Part shown: piece after piece, positions 22,343-35,493 of the stretch | Layout: every line of letters begins with the position of its first letter | Position numbering within the stretch: the stretch's first letter is position 1 | NCBI GenBank assembly: GCA_025506515.1 | Contig: CM046451.1 | Coordinates: forward strand, 38,129,026-38,193,025 | Source of the DNA: Flaveria trinervia | Lineage: Eukaryota; Streptophyta; Magnoliopsida; Asterales; Asteraceae | Direction: 5' to 3' | DNA length: 64,000 nt | Made by a program: the position numbers and the translations under genes | Notes under the pieces: generated by a model | Seen by the model: the letters and a program-made list of their open reading frames with translations, nothing else | What the model was told of the DNA's origin: nothing | The model's database searches: none

Positions 22343-25300
22343 CTATGAACTTTCATCTTCTGGAATCACTTCACTTTTCTTTTTCACTCCATAACCTCTA
22401 AAAGATATCAAAACCTCGGTTTATCAAATGCTTTTGTGTAGAGGTCGGCGCGTTGAAAATCCGTATTAATTTTAACCACATCGATTAATTGCTTTTCAAA
22501 ACAGTCACGTATAAAGTGATATTTAATACCGATGTGTTTAGTTTTAGGATGTTGGACCGGATTTTTGGTTATAGCAATAGCAGCAGAATTATCAACAAAA
22601 ATAGGAGTGTTAGAAAATTGCAAACCGTAGTCGTGCATTTGCTGTTGAATCCAAATTATTTGGGCACAACAACTAGCAGCATCAACGTATTCAGCTTCAC
22701 ATGTTGACAAAGCAACAAAGGTTTGCTTCTTACACTGCTAGGTGACTAACCGTCTACCAAAGAACTGACATCCTGTTGATGTTGACTTGTAAATCATTTT
22801 GCAACCGTCATAATTCGAGTCACTATACGATGTAAGCTCAAAGTCGTCGTCATGAGGATACCACAACCTAAGTGTTGGAGTGCCCTTCAGATAACAAAAA
22901 ATCCTTTTGACTCCTATGAGATGGTTTACTTTTGGTTTTGCCTAATATCTTGAACAAAGACACATCGAGTATATGATATCAGGTCGTGAGGCTGTCAGGT
23001 ACATGAGGGATCCGCTGTACATGGTGGCATCAACCAGATCAACATTTTCGTCGGGTGCCACGTCATGGTTTATGGCAAGTGGAGTTCCAGCTGCTGAAGC
23101 ATTATCCATGTCGAATCGACTGAGGATATCGCTTACATACTTGGTCTAATGTAGGAAGATTCCCTTTGGTGTCTGATCCACCTGTAATCCAAGGAAGAAC
23201 TTCATCTCCCCAATGACACTCATCCCAAACTCTACTTTCATGACAGATTCAAGTTCTTTACATAACTCTTTGTTTTTGGAACTGAAGATTATGTCATCAA
23301 CATAAATCTGTACCAGCAGTAAGTCGCCATCTTTTTCTTGATGAAGAATGTACAGTCATCACTCTTCTGCGAAAGCCGTGTTTCACAAGATGAGTCGAGA
23401 GTTTTTCATACCAGGCTCTAGGGGCTTGATGGAGCCTGTATAGAGCTTATCCAGCTTGTAACCTCTGTCCTGATGATAAGGATCCTCAAATCCTTCGGGT
23501 TGACTGACATAAACCATCTCACGGATTTCACCATGAGGAATGCACTCTTGACATCTAGTTGATAGACTTTGATCTTCATGTAGGATGCATAATCTAGACA
23601 TATACGTGTTGCTTCCATCCTTGCCACTAGTGCAAACACTTCATTGTAATCTATGCCTTCAACTTGTCAAAATCCTTGTAATACTAGTCAGGCATTATTC
23701 ATGATTATGATCCCTTGGTCATCTTTTTTGCATTTTAGTACCCATCTAGTGCCAATTACTTTAGCACCTTTTGGTTTGTCCATAAGGGTGCATACTCCTA
23801 ACTTCTTGATCTGTAGGAGTTCTTCTTGCATCGCACTTACCCATGCTTCATCGTTTAATGCTTCACTGACATATTTTGGCTCAAACTGAGACATAAAACA
23901 TCGATATGCTCCATCGTGAAGGTATCCCTTTTCCATTACCGAGGCATAATCAGCTGAGTACAACAAATTTTTGGTCTGTACTCCCAATCAAACATCACCA
24001 GTGAAATTGTTTAAGGATGATAACGTTTAGCTGAGATCCAGGAGTGGTTGGAATAGCCACCTAATTATCTAAATTGTTAAACTAAGGTTCAAGATCTGTA
24101 GCTGTTGGAGTATGAGGTTTCGAATTGTCAGAGGCATCAAGATTTGATGCTTGTGTACTTTCATTGGTAGGAACCTGTTCCTCCTGGTACTCATTGGTAG
24201 TCTCAACTGTCTCATCATCCGATGAAGACTCACTCACTTCAAGGTCTCCCCCTGAAGGGTTAGTGGAATCATCTAATGGACCAGTTGATGTCGAGTCTGG
24301 TGGAGGAGTGTTAAGAGCATCGTACACCATCCTAGTAGAAAGCTTGTCATTATTATGAGAAGGCTGCAGATTGAAGGATTTAAAGAATCCATCATAGTCA
24401 AAGAAGAATGAGGATCCTTTCCCAGTTAGGGGGGAGGGTGGTGTATCTTTGAACGTCAATGTTGCACCACACTTCTACCTGACCCGTTGAGTTGTTGTAA
24501 ACTCTCTTGTCTGGTATGCTGTATCCGAGAAATATCCCTTCTTCTTCCTTCTCGCTGAACTTCCCATTCTAAGTCTTCTTCAACAATGTACAAGGTTCTA
24601 AACGGTTCTAAATACTCGAAATTAGATTTCGTCACTGGAGTAGTTCATAACACGTTTTCCATGTCGCTTGACCACCAAGACTTGATTGAGCGTGTAACAC
24701 GCATTTGCCACTGCCTCATTCCAGAATGGAATAGGCAGTTTTGAGTCATCAAACATTGTTCTAGTAGTCTCGATCAAACTTCGATTCTTTCTTTTAGCTA
24801 CGCCTTTCATATCTGGAGTGTAGGCTGAAGTGAATTGATGAACAATTACTCTTTCTCTACATTATGCCTCCATCCACTAATTCTTGAATTCAGTTCTGCT
24901 GTCTGATCAAATCTGCCTAACTTTCAGCTTGTAGAGTGATTCCAATGTAGTTATCAGATGTTGAATGAATCAAAAGTTTCTGATTTGGCTTTCAAAAACA
25001 TCACCCAAGAGAATCTAGAGTAATCATCTATTACTACAAAGCAATACAGATCTCCTGCAATACTTTTTGTGCTAACATGGCCAAATAAATCCATGTGCAG
25101 AAGCTCGAGAGGCATATCAATAGAGTTGACTTTCTTTTCCTTATGAACCTTCTTGGTCTGTTTCCCTTTCTTGCAAGCTATGCAGAAGTTTGGAAGCTGG
25201 AAGTTCTTGACATTTACACCATTCACTAGATCATTCTAAATCAAGTAATTCATCTTTCTAGGATTGATGTGCCCCATTCTCCTATGCCACGAGACTGAGT

Positions 25301-25760
25301 CCCTCTTAGTTTCCTTTGATAAGAAGCATTGAACCATGTGATCAGTTGTGGATGCTTTTGATAGATCCAAGACATACAGGTCGTTATATCTTGAAGCTGA
25401 CATGAGAACCTTATCCTCCTTAATCACATAGTACTTCTTTAACATGTAGCACTTCTTGTTGTCAAATACAACCTTAAAGCCTTTATCACAGATCTGGGAG
25501 AATGAAAGTAAACTATTTTGAAGTTGTTGATTGTAGTTTACCTTGTCAAACTTTACTTTCTCGTTTCCTACTTCGCCTTGTGCTGTGATGTAGCCTCCTT
25601 TGTTCCCAGCAAAAGAAAGATGTCCCCCTTTGATTTGTTTGACGTTGAAAAGGAGGGACGAATTCTCTGTCATGTCCTCGACGCCCCACTATCAATATCA
25701 AGTATTAGTGATAGCGTTGTAGTGGACACCCTGCATAGTCAAAGAAACTTGTCAGTTTAG
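22343..25760 (-). pseudogene. pol of A1: protease, integrase, RT, RNase H (decayed)
   Basis: On the minus strand: protease DSGAS at 25693-25679; pre-integrase finger WHRRMGHINPRKMNYLI near 25250 and CIACKKGKQ near 25180; integrase HMDLFGHVSTKS near 25080 with VIDDYSRFSW; the integrase Glu region is decayed near 24800; an acidic linker at 24459-24082; RT from about 23860 (WVLKCKKDDQG), with YVDD at 23304-23293; RNase H with STCEAEYVDAASC near 22705 and HHPKTKHIGIKYHFIRD-like sequence near 22540; stop at 22345-22343. Many stops and shifts are present, for example in the HHCC region and before RT. Collinear with A2 pol at about 80% by eye. Ty1/copia by domain order. Confidence 0.88.
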
Positions 25761-28425
25761 ATTTGGACCCAAGCCTTAACTGGCTTGGTTGACCCAGAGA
25801 ATCAAACATCATAAACTCAACCCATTGTCCTTTAGAGGATGGGGGCATATCTTCTTCTTATCATTCCCACTATCAGACCCTATACTTGATTTTTCTTTCC
25901 ATAAGCCAGTTTTGTGTAAGGCCTGTTTGTGATAAACAGACGACTGACTTATGTTTGAACTTTTGATTCACTAACACTCTTAGGTGGAGTGTTGGATCTT
26001 ATTTTAGAAGAACTTGGTTATGTATCATAAAGTTCAATTTTTTTTGGGTGTCTGATAGTAAGGACAATTAGTAGAAATATGTCCTTGTTTTCAACAACTA
26101 TAGCAAGATCTTGCTTTTACAGACTGAGGAAAACTTTTATGTGATGTTGAGTTTAGTGAAGGTGTGAGGTGTGTCTAGTTTGGTTTAGTCACTACTCTTT
26201 TAGATGTTTCACTCTTGTTAACAAAATTAATTGTTTTGAAGTTTTGAACATTTTTACCTTTCCTTTTGGTTGGACTTTGATGACTGACACGTTTGTGGTT
26301 AACTGGTTTAATTAGTTTGGAATTCTGAAATGGACTTTGGTGAACCTGACATTATATTAACCATTTTAAATGCATCATCTAAGTTCTCAACTAGCATCTC
26401 TCCTTTTTGGTTTCAAAGTACCTCCTTCTGTTTAGTGTCAGGTTTCACTGGTTCACCCATGGAATCAGGATCACTAACTAGAGGAGTAGACACCATATGA
26501 TTCTTAATTGGGTTGTTATTTATAGGTCTACATTTTGCAGTCAAGAGGATTTCATGTGGTGGTGGAACTACTTTGAATCCCAAACCTTCCCCATTGTTTC
26601 GTTCTTTCATTAAATTCTTTACTATGTGAGAAGAACTCGCCCAACTATGCAGTTTTTTTTTAGTGAATTAACTTGGACTTCTAGAACTGCTTTCTCCTTT
26701 TTGTTTGTTCTAATAAATTTAAATAAAACTTTATATGATTAGACTGATTTAAGGCAACAACCTCAGTTAGTTTGTTTACTCAAAAGTTCTATCTTTTCTT
26801 TAAAACTACACTCATTTTGTTTTAGTATGCGATTAGCTTCAGTGCAAAGTTGTAAGGCATTTGCTAAGTTATCATTGTGTTCTAATAACCTAGAAAATTT
26901 TAGATCTATGCTATCCCTAAATTTTTCACATTCAGAACAAGCATGTTTATTAAAAAGTTGATCTAAAGAACTTACCTATGAGGATTCCATTGAATCAGCT
27001 ATCAATGCAGAGGTAGACTCTTCTGTTATTAGAGATTTTGAACTTGTTGCTCTGAGCTCTTTCTCAACCAAGTGGTTTACCATGTTCACAGCTTCTTCTA
27101 TATCTGACATCACTTGTTCAGCTGCAATCTCACTTTCACTAGCAGATTGATCATCCAATGCTTCTACAAAAGCAATGTTTGATTCTCCAGGAGAGACAAA
27201 GCAAAAAGACCAGTCTTGTCCTTCATCATCTTAGGCAGTTAGTGCTTTTGTCTCTTTATTTGAAGAGTTGTTTCCAACCATGTGGTTGTCTTGACGGTTG
27301 AAAGTAGGAAATGGGTTGCCATTTCCTGTTTTCTTGGGCTTCACACATTCACGTTTAAAGTGCCCTTTTTCACCATAATTGAAGCAAGTGACCTTTGTTT
27401 TTTCGAAACCAAAGGTCGTATCTTTTATGGGTACTAGATTCTGTCCTATCTTCTTAACGAACTTTTTGGCTCGTCTAACTACACTTGCAAGAGCCCACAA
27501 GATATCCATCATTCCCAGCTTGTTCTCGTCAACCTGCTCATAATCTTCATCTACAAGATGACAATCCCGATCTTCCCAGCAACTAGACTGTCATATATTG
27601 AACCACTACTGCTAGAAGATCCATGTGCTCTTTTGCAACCTCCACTGTGATATTACTGAGATTCTTGGTCTTCAACTTCGTAGTATTAGCTTCAGGCACT
27701 ATGTATTGAGTCGATGATTACCCAGGCGTTTCTTGTCTTGAAGCAGTGGATTGGGAAGGAGCCGTGGAGCTGGACACAAAAGTTGTTTGAAGTGGTGTTC
27801 CTAAACTATTTGGATTGGGAACCGAGTTGTAGAGTGAAGGATTCTGAATGTACGATCTTTTCTTAGACTTGTACTTCATCCTCAGTTCCTCCTCCCTTAA
27901 TTTCAGGATGAAGTCATTATGTCCAACGTAGCAAGTATGTCATTCTATCTGAGGTTGGACACAAATGAATCCCATTTCTCAGGCAAACCATCTGCAAAGC
28001 TTGAAACTTTATCTTCCATAGACGTCATTACACCATTAGTGTGAAGCTCACTCATCAGATGGTAGAAACTGCCGATGATGTCATCCAAGCTCTCATTCCC
28101 AATTAAGGAGAAATTATCAAACTCCTTCTTGAGAGCTTTAGCCGTTAGCGCCTTTAACGTTGCATTCCTATCGTATCTCTTCTCTAATGCCTCCCACCAC
28201 TTTTTGGCCTGCTTGTTCTTAGAAAATTGGTGAAATATATCTTCGGGATTGATTGAGTCAGCAGGGCATAAACTTCTTCTCACAGCATTGAAGAGTATCT
28301 TCGAGCCTCACTCATTCCACCCACGTCAACTTTACTCCATTTGCACTTACTAGTACCATGTAACAGTCTCTATAGAAGTCCAGAGTTTGGGATCAACTCC
28401 ATTTAGGTAAATCTCAAACTGTTTT
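25761..28425 (-). pseudogene. gag of A1, main part, with a mutated CCHC knuckle
   Basis: The capsid-like block at 28283-27945 (RNATLKALTAKALKKEFDNF...MEDKVSSFADGLPEKWDSF) is a UBN2-type copia gag. A linker follows, then a knuckle at about 27383-27342 where the second Cys is Tyr (CFNYGEKGHFKREC; codon 27377-27375). Downstream acidic and Lys-rich linkers (27158-26400) match A2 at 55440-56390. The second knuckle region near 26100 is badly decayed. The rest of gag lies at 36419-36455 and 37606-37721 beyond the B and 1150-bp insertions. Confidence 0.82.
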
Positions 28426-29345
28426 TAAAAGATTTGATCTGCCCAAGATTCATATTAAATTGATGTGGCTAGTGTGATATGATTCAAGTCGGGTCTACCC
28501 AATAACAAGCCAAACAACACCGAAAGAAAATTTATTTGTTGATAAGATCATACAAAAATAAGTGACACCAATTTAGAAAATTGGATTTTCTAAATTATGC
28601 TTTGTAGATGAACATTATTATATGTATTAATTTGTTCATGAGGGATTATTTGTTCATTGTTTAAATTAGTTAAGAATGACAAATAACATATGTATTGTGT
28701 TATAAAATTAAAGTGGTTCAATTTTATAAAAGGGTTGATTACTAGTGTATTCCTTTAAAAATGATAATTTGAATTTGGTGAGAAAAAGGGGAGCCATTCG
28801 GCCGCCCCTTTATGTATGTCTTGGGAATGCCTTTTATTGTTCCAAGCACATGCATTAGCTTCCTAATCAATTCAATTTTTAACACACACACTCAACCTAC
28901 ACAAGAGACTCTCTCTCTCTCTCTCTCTTTCAAGATTTTCGGATTTGAACAAGAGAAGAAGGATTTTCAGCTTCAAGTTTTGGTTCTTGGCTGAAAAACT
29001 TCACTAGGAAGAGAGACTACAACTTGGTGTTCAATCCTAGCAAAGAGAGGTGTTTTGCACGTGCTTGGGGTATCATCTTCTTGAAGATTGCTTGTTGGAA
29101 TCTAGCCTTCAAGATCATCACCATCCTTCTCATCTTAAAGCTCGGGTTAAGTAGCTACAAAGGTTGTAGTTCCTTGATTTTTTGTTGTTTTACATTTGTA
29201 TGCATTATGTATAAAGATCCATGGCTTGGGGTTATTATAAAATGGGTTTTATAATCAGATCTTATATGTTTCAAAATATTATTCCGCTGCGTTTTCATAT
29301 AATCATGTTGTATGAAGCTTTGATAAACATGTTAAAATCCCAACA
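28426..29345 (+). repeat. 5' LTR of B (920 bp)
   Basis: It runs from TAAAAGATTTGATCTG to ATCCCAACA and contains a TC microsatellite (about 28912-28930). It differs from the 3' LTR mainly by single-base gaps in homopolymers. The left end is TA rather than the usual TG. Confidence 0.85.
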
Positions 29346-30767
29346 ATGGAATCAAGAGCCACTTATACATATGCATACATGTATTACACTTTGCTTTCTT
29401 TTGGACAGCCCAAACGTGGGTTTAAGGGGCTATTTTGGTGCCCCTTTTGATGTTTTAAAGATGCTATATTATGCATATTAGGATCTTTAAAACTCTAGTT
29501 TATAAGATTATTGTTTGCTTGGACTAAACCCATTTGTTCTTGGTTTATGTTGGCAAAAACATGGGTTTTAAGGGGCTGCCAAAAATCGACTTCTTATGTA
29601 TGTTTGGATATATTGTTGTTGTTTATGCATAACAAAGCCTAGACCACTTGGATTGTATGATTGATCGTCATGTTGTATTCATTTGGGCATGTAATAATTT
29701 AATTTTGTTTCAAGTCTAGTCTTGTAATTTATTTATTCACATGGTTTGTAATAAATAGATTAGGAGTTTATCTTTACTAGTAAAATGTATTAGGATACAT
29801 ATCTTGTAAGGAAGCTCAAGATCAAGACTTGAAGAAAAGATGGACAAAGAGGATGCTTGAAGTTATGGATTCAAGTGGGAGTCCTTTTTGGGTCAACCAT
29901 GTGTCATGTTCTTAACCCTTAGGACAAGACCATTTGACACACTTGTTTTGGCTAAACAAGTGTGCTCAACTTTGTATGCTTGTTATGCATATTTGAATGT
30001 TTTGTTTAATGTTTGTTGAATGCATATGATGATGTTTGTTTTGAATATTTGGATGTGATTAACAAACCATCAACTAAAACAAACTATAAACAAGTAATTG
30101 GTTCTCAAATCATTAAGCAAAATTCAATGGTTCTACAAAAGGAATTAATGGTTTGCAAAATAAAATGGGTTTTATTCATAAGAACCAATAGGGTACCATA
30201 TGGTTGAATGCATACAATCATATGGTACATAGACTTTTCTTAACAAGAATTGTGAAATCGTATATCCCTTTTGAAAAACAAGTTAAACACCATCCTTTTT
30301 CACAACACTTAGGTTACTTGCAAACTCTTAGTGGGATAAAGGTCACCTAACCACTTTGAGGGAACTTGTAATTTGAGGTGAGAATACCATGTTGTGGGAT
30401 GATAAAGGTCACCTAACCACTTATATAGTAAACTCCACACGTGTGTGTAAGTAGGACGACTTGATTTGTAAAATATATTGAATGGATCACCTAAAATATG
30501 TTTATAAAAGGTGTTGATGGGATAAACATGCCATGATAAACATATGATGTTTAAACGATCCCATACCACTAGAAGTTGCAATAGGTTGCAATTGTCATTT
30601 ATGACTACCTTGTTTTATTTGAATAATGGGATAAAGGTCACCTAACCAATATTAAATATAACGTTGGATTCTAAAATTTTTTTAATAGTCTATGAGACAT
30701 AAAGGGTATTAATAAATGAAATATAATTATCAACGATTACTAAATAGAACTTTGTAACATCTTGTAG
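29346..30767 (+). other. Leader of B: degenerate PBS and internal repeats
   Basis: A PBS-like TGGAATCAAGAGCC (29347-29360) is one substitution and one insertion from the tRNA-iMet consensus. The rest is AT-rich untranslated leader. The phrase GGGATAAAGGTCACCTAACC occurs at about 30333 and 30630, with a near copy at 30399. No coding is supported. Confidence 0.75.
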
Positions 30768-31700
30768 ATGGCCGACAACAACAACGCTAATAATGATGTA
30801 CCAAACCAGAACAACCAATCCCTAAGGGCGATTCTTCAAAGGGATCGTCTAACACCTAACAATTTCATGGATTGGTACCGCAACTTGAGAATTGTTCTCA
30901 AGCAAGAAAAGCGGGCCTATATCCTTGATGATCCCATCCCCGATGAACCTAACGAGGAGGATGTGGAAGCCTATAATGATTGGGTTAGATATGTGGAGGA
31001 CTCCATCCAGGTCTCTTGTCTAATGTTGGCAAGTATGACACCCGAACTCCAAAAGGAGTATGAGCTCCATAGAGCCTATGACATGATCACTCAGCTGCGG
31101 GAAACGTTCCAGCAACAAGCTAGAGTGGAGCGCTTCGAAACGGTTCGAGCGCTTCATGCATGTCGGATGGAGGAATCCCAATCAGTTTCATCTTATGTTC
31201 TTAAGATGAAAAGCCACATCGACCACCTTCAAAGGCTGAACTGTCCCGTCTCAAAGGAGTTGGCCACGGATTTGATCCTTAATGGCCTAACTAAAAGGTT
31301 TGAGGCATTCGTCATGAATTACAACATGAACGGATGGGACAAGAGCAAATGAACTTCATTCGATGCTCAAATCAGCTGAGGCGGGAATGGGTAAAAGGGT
31401 TTTACCCGTTCTCACCATTAATGAAGGTGGGAGAAGGAGAAGGTCTCTACCCCCTCCCAAGGCAACTGTTGCCAAAGGAAAGGGGGCACGTTTGGGAAAG
31501 GGGAAGATGGTTGTTAGGGCGGAACCTCCAAAACCCAAGGAGAAGAAGCAAAAGGTTGCTGTGAACGACCATGCTTCAAATGTGGTGAGATAGGGCATTG
31601 GATGAGAAATTGTCCAGTCTATCTCAAAGAGTTGAGAGAAAAGAGGGATGCGGGGCAAACCTCAGGTATAATATACATGATACATATAGAATTAAATGTT
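30768..31700 (+). pseudogene. gag of B
   Basis: ATG at 30768 (MADNNNANNDVPNQNN) opens 194 codons of intact capsid-type sequence: FMDWYRNLRIVLKQEKRAY, a central LMLASMTPELQKEY block and MKSHIDHLQRLNCP. A frameshift near 31345 and another near 31585 separate the basic linker (KGKGARLGKGKM) and the CCHC knuckle CFKCGEIGHWMRNC (about 31570-31611). The knuckle is intact, and gag is about the normal copia length if the frames are followed. It would assemble particles. Confidence 0.88.
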
Positions 31701-34662
31701 ATTTCTTCTAACACATGGGTATTAGATACCGGATGTGGAACTCACATTTGCAATTTGTTGCAGGGGTTCAAAAGAAATGAGCATTATGAGAAAGGGGAAA
31801 TAAGTCTCTTCATGGGCAATGGTGCAAAGGTTCATGTGGAAGCCCAAGGAGACTACATTTTGAAACTTCCAAATGGTTTGGAAGTTATTTTAAGTAATGT
31901 ATTATATGCTCCTAGTTTGACTAGGAACATAATTTCTGTTTCCCGTTTAAGACAATATGATTATGATTTCAAGTTTGTTGACAATGATATTCATGTTTCT
32001 TTAAATCATGTATTTTATTTTAAAGCTATACCTTGTAATGGTATTTATGAATTGGTTCATGAAAACGCAACATATGATAGCTCAATATACCAAGCAACCA
32101 CCAAAAAACTTAAATTGGATTTGAGTGATACCTACCTTGGCATTGTCGTCTTGGTCATATAAACAAGAAACGCATACAAACACTTCAAAAGAATGGTCTT
32201 TTAAAACAAATGAATGTGATTCATTTGATGTATGTGAATCTTGTTTACAAGGAAAAATGACTAAGGCACCCTTTAGTGGAACTAACGAAAGGGCAAAAGA
32301 TTTATTAGGTATCATACATTCGGATGTATGTGGTCCTTTTAAGCCAATGACTAGGAATGGTGAAAGATACTTCATTACCTTTACCGACGATTATAGTCGC
32401 TATGGGTACGTGTATTTATTAAGACACAAAGATGAAGCTTTTGAAATGTTCAAAATCTTCAAGAATGAAGTAGAAAATCAACTCAACAAATCAATTAAAG
32501 TTCTCCGCACCGATAGGGGTGGTGAATACCTAAGTGATGTTTTTCAAGATCATATTAGGAGTTGTGGGATTGTCTCACAACTCACTCCACCTGGAACACC
32601 ACAACATAATGGTGTGTCTGAGAGGAGGAATCGAACCTTATTGGATATGGTCCGATCTATGATGGCTAGAAGCACATTGCCTCTATCATTTTGGGGTTTC
32701 GCTTTGCTCTCCGCGGCTCGTATTCTGAATATGGCCCCAACCAAGAAGGTGGAAAGGACACCTTTTGAGATATGGCATGGAAGAGTTCCATCCCTATCAT
32801 ACTTAAGGGTTTGGGGTTGTGAGGCTTATGTTAAGACTCCCACCCCAAACAAATTAGAAGTCCGATCCACCAAGTGTATCTTTGTTGGATATCCTAGAGA
32901 TTCTATGGGATATTATTTCTATGATCCACTGGAACAAAAGGTGTTTGTTTCCAGAAAGGGTGAGTTCTTAGAAGCCAAGTTCCTTATGGAAGGAGCTAGT
33001 AGTAGAACAGTGGATCTTGAGGAGGAACAAGAACCACAGCCTAATACACGTTTGGTTGAAACTAGCACTCAACATGAGGATGTTGAGGATGATCAAGCGG
33101 TTGATCAATACACACAAAACGTTCGCAGAAGTGGTAGAACAAGTAATCCACCTGAAAGATATGGATTTTTTATGGATGGATGCTACGTGGTTGACTCTGA
33201 TGAACCAACCACATATCATGATGCAGTGTCAATTTGGATTGTGACAAATGGCTTGTTGTACCACCTCCTAATTCCAAAGTAGTTGGAAGTAAGTGGGTTT
33301 TCAAGAAGAAACCGATATGCATGGAAACTTGGATACTTACAAAGCTAGACTTGTAGCAAAGGGTTTCACTCAAACTCAAGGGGTTGATTTTGATGAAACC
33401 TTCTCACCTGTTGCAATGCTTAAGTCTATAAGGATATTGTTTGCCATAGCAGCTCATTATGATTATGAGATTTGGCAAATGGATGTCAAAACCGCATTCC
33501 TAAATGGATATCTTGAGGAAGATGTCTATATGGTTCAGCCTGAAGGTTTTGTCAATCCAAAACATCCTAACAAAGTATGCAAGTTAAAGAAATCAATCTA
33601 TGGATTGAAACAAGCATCGAGAAGTTGGAATCACCGTTTTGATGATGAAGTAAGGAAATTTGGCTTCATCAAAAACGCTGATGAGGCTTGTGTGTATAAG
33701 AAGGCTAGTGGGAGCATAATAACTTCTTAGTATTGTATGTCGATGACATACTACTATTTGGAAATGACATTCCAACTTTGGAAGGTGTAAAAACCTGGCT
33801 TGGAAGTTGTTTTTCCATTAAGGATCTTGGTGAGGCCACCTATATTCTGGGAATAAAGATCTATAGGGATAGATCTAGGCGGCTGATAGGTTTGAATCAA
33901 AGTGCATACATTGACAAAATCTTGAAAAGATTCAAAATGGAAAACTCTAAGAAAGGTACTGTACCTATTCAAAGAGGGACAATATTGAGTATGACTCAAT
34001 GTCCAAGCTCGAAGGAGGAGCAAAATAGAATGAAGGCAATCCCATATGCATCTGCTATAGGATCCATCATGTATGCAATGATATGCACTAGACCAGATGT
34101 GTCATGCGCTTTGAGCATGACAAGTAGATACCAGCAAAATCCTGGTGATAGTCATTGGATGGTTGTCAAGAACATTCTGAAATACCTAAGGAGGACTAAG
34201 GACATGTTCTTGATCTACGGGTCTGGTGAAGAGGAACTCGTAGTAAAAGGTTACACGGATGCGAGTTTCCAAACCGATCGAGATGATTCACGATCTCAAT
34301 CAGGGTACATCTTTATTCTAAATGGCGGAGCTGTTTCTTGGAAAAGCTCAAAGCAAGAAGTCGTAGCGTTGTCCACTACAGAGTCAGAATATGTCGCCGC
34401 TTCAATGGCAGCACAGGAAGCTGCATGGCTGAAGAAATTCATAGCCGACCTAGGGGTAGTCCCTCCCATTCAGGATCCCCTAGAGATCTTTTGTGACAAC
34501 GAAGGTGCGATTGCTCAAATCAAGGAACCTCGTGCTCATCAAAAGACTCGGCACATTGAACGGAGATTCAACTACATAAGGGATGAAGTTGAAAAGGGAA
34601 AGATATGTATTCGCAAAGTCCACACTGATAAAAACATTGCGGATCCACTCACAAAACCTTGA
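31701..34662 (+). pseudogene. pol of B: protease, integrase, RT, RNase H
   Basis: Protease WVLDTGCGTHICN near 31710; a shift near 32155 falls in the HHCC finger (CESCLQGK near 32235); integrase HSDVCGPF, TDDYSRYGY, RTDRGGEY near 32510 and the Glu in QHNGVSERRNRT near 32610; a shift near 33280; RT with GFTQTQGVDFDETFSPVA and QMDVKTAFLNGYLEEDVY; a shift at 33730, then YVDD at 33736-33747; RNase H with TDASFQTDRDDSRSQSG, STTESEYVAAS and HQKTRHIERRFNYIRDEV, stop at 34662. All catalytic motifs that I can check are present. Only three or four frameshifts stand between this and an open frame, and these could be sequencing errors. Confidence 0.92.
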
Positions 34663-35493
34663 AAAGGCAAAGCATGAAGGTCATGCTTGTGCCATGGACT
34701 TAGATATTCTAGTGACTGGGTTTAATGTTGTACTTTATATTTGAATATTGGAACTTATGTTATTTGACTTAATTACATGGTTATAATATTCATTTGTTCT
34801 TCTATTTTAGCATGTTTAAATCCGTGAATAAATAAGTTATTCTAAACGTTCGTAGTCGATCATACTTGTGGAACAATTATGAATGTAAGACTATAATGAA
34901 CTTGGATTGGTTGATATTCATAAGGTATGAATATAGAGCAAGAGGTTGCTAGCAAGGTTCATTGATATCTATGGATATAGATATTGGACTGACCCGCACT
35001 CAATTATTTCTGCATGGAATCCTTGTGATTAGTCATAAGAAATATTGAGTAAAGGCGAATATCATAGTATCCTCAGACCTGAGATACATATTGGGTCTTG
35101 ATATTCACCGAATATTGTATTTTGACTTAGTACTTTGCTGTTCTGAAATATTGGCAGTACATAAGGCTGAGTTCGGGTATGATACGAAGTGATTGTGAGA
35201 GACGTATGTAGTCAAGATGGGATTTGTTCCTCTTATTCGTTGAGAGTTAGATGTCTAAGGCCTATTAAAGTTAAATCATCAGAGAATGACAATTCTGTGT
35301 CTCTTGGATTTAACATGACATCTGAACAAAAGGATAAATGATTAGTTCACCTAAAACATATTCAAGTAAGGTACTTGAAAAGGATGATGTTATTGAATGG
35401 CACTTAGTCATATACATTAGGGGTAGCAAACCGTTGCTAGGCGTTATTTGCTGCTTGCATCAATCTACTATGAATCTTGTGCAAGTGGGAGAT
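34663..35493 (+). other. 3' untranslated region and PPT of B
   Basis: AT-rich, non-coding, with no repeat array. It ends in the polypurine-type GCAAGTGGGAGAT (35481-35493) that directly precedes the 3' LTR. Confidence 0.75.

Noticed and set aside
28906..28932. TC microsatellite as a promoter element of B
   Set aside because: Present in both LTRs, but pyrimidine tracts are common and nothing else marks it as functional.
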